Source: Hepsetus odoe
Taxonomy: Eukaryota > Chordata > Actinopteri > Characiformes > Hepsetidae
Length of the DNA stretch: 64,000 bases
Reading direction: 5' to 3'
Assembly (NCBI GenBank): GCA_017165825.1
Contig: CM029387.1
Coordinates: 16,882,240-16,946,239 of the forward strand
A program made the position numbers and the translations under genes. Below the pieces are notes generated by a model. That model worked only from the letters and a program-made list of their open reading frames with translations, was not told the origin of the DNA and did no database searches. Below, piece after piece: positions 59,471 to 64,000 of this stretch (position 1 is its first letter; every line of letters starts with the position of its first letter).

Positions 59471-61010
59471 ATCCTGAAAGTTGTCCTGGTCGACCGGTGC
59501 CCACCTGTCTCTGATTTTACATTATACACACACACACACACACCTCACTATTTTCAGCCTCTTATTTAGAAAGGTAATTAAATCAGAGGGTTTGGCTGAA
59601 GAGTGTGCTTGAGCTGCCTTGAATGAAGTTAAAGGTAAAAAAAAAGTAAGAAGGTATAGAGAGGTGAAGAAAATAAAGGAAAGAGAAGTCTGCTTGCACA
59701 TCTCATCCCTGCATTTTGCCACTGATCTCTCAGGGGTTGCAAACAGCACATTTCAGGAATATGGAATCATTCACAATTTCATTTAATTTAAAAAGCACAC
59801 TTTATCACTGGTCAGGAAACTGGCCTTATATACTCATACTACCTCACTCATGAATACATAATTTAATAATTACTAACTGCAAGCAATTATAAAGCAGTTT
59901 ACATTACTATATTAGCTAATTTTTGCTTTCTGATATTACAACACATTCATAGGAAGAGACCATGAATTTATGCTATTAGATGTGTCCCTTTGGGGAGGGA
60001 ATGAAAGAATGGCAACCAGTAATTCACACATTTTTGCAACAAGCATTTCATTAAAGATGAGCTCAAGTATTTTAATGATTGTATTTTAAGTCGTATTTCA
60101 CAATGTCCTGGCATTGGCCATTTTTATAGACCAACACAGTGGCCTCAGTTTCAGTCTTAATGATCAATAACAGATGTTTCCTTAGTGTATTCTTTTATGA
60201 AGTTCAGGCACAAAGCATTAGCAACATAATAGTCCAAAAAAGAGGAACCGAAAAAAGAGTAAAGAATCCTGCAGAATTTGAAGTTTGGAGAACATGAATG
60301 AAATTGAAGCAGTGAAGTTAATGTTTATTATTTTCTTCTTTAGTCTTGTACTGGAAGTTTAAACAGTTTAATAGTCTTTAAATAATATTTATATGGCATG
60401 AGCTTCAGTTAGCTTTGTTCACAGTCAGTAGAGATGTCCTTCTAACGGCTCTCAATACATATCAGAGTCTTAATATTTTACTTTATCAGGAGTAAAGAAG
60501 TTAAGCAGTTACCTCTGCTTTTACAAGAATTTTTTTTTTACTTTTTAAATCCTCTGGTTTAGGATTATACACTGGTGCCTGTGTGGACGAGCATCTCGCA
60601 GTCCAATCTGGCCTGAACCCAGCCTATATATAAAATCTTTTAGAGTGGTTATCTTGTATCTGAAATTGCACATTGTTTTATGCTGCATCATACAGTGTGC
60701 ATGTGATTCACTTGTGCATTTCAAAATCAGACCATTGTTCATTGTGCTGCATGTGAGTCAACTACCTGTTTTGAAAGGATGATGAAAGAGTGGAAAACAC
60801 AAATGAGCTATTTACCTCTCAGTGTGGGGGCATATTACCCCTTGTGACTTTGAATGTGAATTGCCTGTGCAGTGCTACACAAATGCTCCACTGTAACAGA
60901 GTCCAGCTAGCATCCAAATCTCAGTGTTTATCTGGGTAGCGGCTTTCTGGCTACTTATAGAACATGGTGCCTAATGACAGAGCCATGCAAAGGGGGGTTG
61001 GGGTTGGGAA
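59471..61010. other. Intergenic DNA, no gene seen
   Basis: A short (CA)n at 59528-59543. The text at 56500-56560 (AATAATATTCATATGGCATG, AGCTTTAGTTTGC) is repeated at about 60385-60415, so the two share an unidentified repeat. Confidence 0.4.
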
Positions 61011-61320
61011 TGGTGTAAAGAAGGGGGTTTGGCTTTACCAGCTCACGTCATTTCTGACCTTTTTGCTGTTTGGAGAAGGTGTTTGATTTCGCCTCCTCTT
61101 TTTTCTTCCCCAATATTCACACATGGGTTGCTGTGGAAGGGGTGATGGGTATAAAAGAGTGTCTTTGTCTCGAACAGGACGGGGCTGGAGTGGGACTGAC
61201 AGGGTGCAGCCAAAAGCCATGAAAGAATGATAGAATGGCACGAGAGAGGCACTCCTCATTCTCACCTGGCCTGCATTAGACCTGTCAGATTGAATAAAGC
61301 AGCTAAAAGGGAGCCAGGGT
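61011..61320. promoter_or_regulatory. GC-richer block with a TATA box; possible regulatory element
   Basis: 61150-61157 is TATAAAAG in the + direction, with CCCCAAT about 40 bp before it and a moderately GC-rich context without simple repeats. It could be a promoter of an unseen transcript, an LTR remnant or chance. Confidence 0.3.
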
Positions 61321-61393
61321 GGGATAGAGGGTGCTTGATACAATGTCACAAACATAGTTAATTGGCTGAATTTCCCATTTAACACATACGTTG

Positions 61394-61425
61394 GGGCTGT
61401 GCAAAAGTTATGGCACAATGTATGA
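61394..61425 (+). repeat. Possible terminal repeat of a decayed Tc1-like element
   Basis: GGCTGTGCAAAAGTTATGGC has the form of a Tc1-like terminus. No partner end found. Confidence 0.3.
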
Positions 61426-63327
61426 TTTTTTTACCCCTAATATATTACATTTAGCAAAAAAGTAGATCAGAACATAAAACTAAACTGCAGACTTAATAAT
61501 ACCTGTAATTATTCTTTTTTGTGTGTGTATTTGTTGAAGATGCTTCTTAAGAGGGGATCCATCAGTTCTTCTGTCATGCTTTTATCATGCTGAAGAAGCT
61601 TTACAGAAAAGTATCAAAATCTTACTGATTGTCCAGCTGTTGCTATAAAAGAATAGATTTGTAGAACGTTTTTGCTACAAATGGCTTTAAGTTTAAAAGA
61701 TGAACCAATGTGGTTATGTATAATGTGAGGGCTGCCACAACATTAAGAAGCATTTTATGTATTTAAGCGAAGTGCATGACCCTGTAGTTTTAATCTATTT
61801 TATATCCATATATTCTCAGAAAGCCAGAAATGTCCTGCGCACTGCCCTCTACAGGAAACCTTCATGCAAAATTCAACCTCAGTTCACAGCAGCACAGTAG
61901 CAGGGCATGAAGTATCAACCAGCATCAGCTCTGCTGTAATATTTATTCCACAAGCTTACCTTTCAGATCATATGACAAAAGTAAAAGCCAGCTCATTACT
62001 GCTTTTCATTGAATCATTTTTATTGTGGAATGCAAATCAGGCTGTCTCATTCTTAAAGTCTATTATACAGTTGTGTAAACATCCTTTTTTTTCTCGCTTG
62101 TGTTTTCAGTTCTTTAAATTCAGTCTCATCAAGTCTCAGATAACAAGAGAGCTCTTTACGCAGGGACGCAGGGGACGCTGGGAAAACAGAAAGCAGCCAA
62201 AATCTGCCTCGCTATGGGGGGAGGGGGTTGTGCAATTTATAACTCTTTCTTCCTGATTATCAAAGAAAAAGCCAATGCAGCAGAAAGAGTGTGTGTAAAG
62301 ACCTGAGGGAAGCAGCGAGGTTCAGCAGAGCAGAAGGAAAATAAACCAATGTTTTGGCCTCCTGCATGGGCCGTATACCATCGCTTCATATCCCATCCCT
62401 CCAACACATTTTGCCTAGACAGTTGCAAGGATTTATTTGTTTGTTTGTTTATTTATTTATTCCTAAAGTGGTGCATTCTCAGCACTTCACTCATGTGTTA
62501 AGTTTTATTTCCCTCTTCTTTGCTTAGAGTCAAGACCTCCTCCTGTGCCAGCCTTACCCCGCTCCCCCTGAAATATTCTAAGCAGAGACAGCGCTTAGTG
62601 ATATTTTTGCATGTCTTTTGTGTTGTTTTTCCTTGCTTGCCCTGGTGCGATGTCAAACCTTCACTCATGAATGTGTATTTTTAAAAAGTCATATGTTTTC
62701 CTCCCAGTCTCGAAAGCATCGAGATACAGTCAATGTTTCATCCTGTTCGTCATGTCGTCTATAAAGCCACAGTGTGTCATATGAGGTAAACCTCTTTGAA
62801 TCCTACCAGCTTGGATACACCGGCTCCTAGTATTTTTGTCAGACTTGGCCTAGTCAGTCGTTTGGGGACACCTTGCCTACTTTATGAATTTTTTCATGTG
62901 TTAGCTTTTGGTAGTTTAAAACACCACAAACACCTTGGGTATATTTAGCTTCAATACTCAACTTCATGGGCATCACAAAATGTCTTCCTTGAGAGCAAGT
63001 TTTAAATGATGCTTTGACAGTTTCCTTTTCCAAACTGTTGTTCAAAGCACATGTAGAAACTTTTGGCCCAAAGGAGGTTTAAACACCTGAAGGATTTAAA
63101 TGCTGGCATCACAACAAGACGGTGTGGCCTTTCAACCAAAAGGTTGGTGGTCGGAGTCCATCCAAGAAGAACGGTAGCTTTGTTAGAACTTAAATCTCAG
63201 CTGTTACTGAACCGTATCTTGAATACTGTTCATTACTTGAAAGTCACTAAGAAACCATCTGCTAAATGAGGAACTGTAGACATATTATCACATTTTTACC
63301 CTGAATATACATACATGGGACATGCAT
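61426..63327. other. Intergenic DNA, no gene seen
   Basis: 62500-62800 is less AT-rich and without simple repeats, but no exon is apparent. 63130-63265 resembles a decayed tRNA-SINE ending in a CATCTGCTAAATGAGG-type tail. Confidence 0.4.
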
Positions 63328-63500
63328 GGGGCCAGCAGTAGACTAGGGTTTAGGCACTTGGCCTCACTATGGGAAGGTTGTAAGTTCAAGTCCCACAGTA
63401 AAAGGCTACCCTGAGCTACCCTTGAACTAAGTGAACAGTGACCCCTGCATGCTGGGATGCGTGATGGATAAAACATGAAACTTTCATTGTGATTCAAAGT
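63328..63500 (+). mobile_element. Decayed tRNA-derived SINE, subfamily A-like
   Basis: GGGGCCAGCAGTAGACTAGG, GGTTGTAAGTTCAAGTCCCA (B box), CCCTGAGCTACCCTTGAACT and a TTTCATTGTGATTCA-type end. Confidence 0.6.
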
Positions 63501-63553
63501 ATGTGGTGTCATCATTACGTTCACTTCATTTGTGCATTTTTATATACAGCTTG

Positions 63554-63870
63554 GTAAGTTGGCACAGTGGTGCATTGGGTATCCCTGTCACCTCACAGCA
63601 AGAAGGTTTTGTGTTCGACTCCCAGTTAGGGCAGCCCGGGTTCTTTCTGTGTGGATTTGCATTGCATTGCCCCAGATTCTACAGTACATAAACATAAATG
63701 TCAAGTTTATTGGAGATACTAAATTGCTCCTAAGGTGTGAGTGTGTGTTTCTGCTCTTTAATGGACTGGCCATATGCCCAGTGTGTTTCTATGCCTTTTC
63801 CCCAGTGAGCACTGGTATAGCCTTTAGCACCTTCCAAGACCCTGGGTGATGATGAGCGGTTAAGACTATG
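63554..63870 (+). mobile_element. tRNA-related SINE, subfamily D, sense
   Basis: GGCACAGTGGTGCATTGGGT (A box), TGTGTTCGACTCCCAG (B box), a GGGTTCTTTCTGTGTGGATT core, ATTGGAGATACTAAATTGCT and GTGTGAGTGTGTGTTTCTGC. The tail is diverged. Confidence 0.75.
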
Positions 63871-63894
63871 GAGTTTACTGCATGGTGGTGAAGT

Positions 63895-64000
63895 GCAGTG
63901 AAGTGAAAGTGACTATTTGTCATTGCAAGAACACAGCACAACACAGCACAATGTGAGTCACAATAAAAAGCACCGTCTATATTTAACCCGTACACTCAGT
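63895..64000 (-). mobile_element. tRNA-derived SINE, subfamily A, antisense, cut by the window end
   Basis: GTGCAGTGAAGTGAAAGTGA, TTTGTCATTGCAAGAACACA and TATTTAACCCGTACACTC are the 3' half; the head lies beyond the window. Confidence 0.8.

Overview
The window looks like ordinary nuclear DNA of a bony fish: AT-rich, with long introns, canonical GT/AG splice sites, several microsatellites and a dense load of tRNA-derived SINEs, Tc1-like DNA transposons and LINE relics of teleost type. The repeat families suggest an otophysan (catfish/characin group), but this is an inference from repeat style and not a proof. Nothing in it is bacterial or viral.

Two protein-coding genes are supported, both on the + strand and about 13.7 kb apart. 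The first (start codon 13860, stop 18914, five coding exons, 253 aa) is pi15, peptidase inhibitor 15, a secreted CAP-domain protein with a furin-type RRKR site. The second (start codon 32609, stop 51632, fourteen coding exons, 508 aa) is crispld1, a secreted protein with a CAP domain, an acidic/proline-rich linker and two LCCL domains. PI15-CRISPLD1 is the conserved vertebrate neighbour pair. The first four coding exons of the two genes have identical lengths (258, 119, 133 and 116 nt) and phases, so the pair is an old tandem duplication. The two LCCL domains of crispld1 are a second, internal duplication of a four-exon cassette.

Layout: 1-13595 is upstream DNA with Tc1-like elements (1422-1988, a relic around 3460-3700, 8476-9931, 12795-13262) and SINEs. 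13596-18914 is pi15 with a TATA-type promoter. 18915-32560 is intergenic and repeat-rich: two solo LTRs, a U6-SINE chimera, an L2-type LINE lodged in an older RTE-like LINE, SINEs and Tc1-like relics. 32609-51632 is crispld1, with a second L2-type LINE copy in inverse orientation and a Tc1-like element carrying a nested SINE in intron 2. 51633 to about 52730 is its 3' UTR. The rest is downstream DNA with SINEs, long CT repeats, an antisense RTE-like LINE relic and some unassigned sequence.

Points most worth a second look: a U6 snRNA copy joined exactly end to end with a SINE (23511-23876); a (TG)15 tract directly against the 3' splice site of crispld1 exon 2; a degenerate minisatellite in crispld1 intron 2 whose unit resembles a CTCF core; two L2-type LINE copies that share the same altered reverse-transcriptase YADD box; and a pair of related solo LTRs, each with an AP-1 consensus, downstream of pi15.
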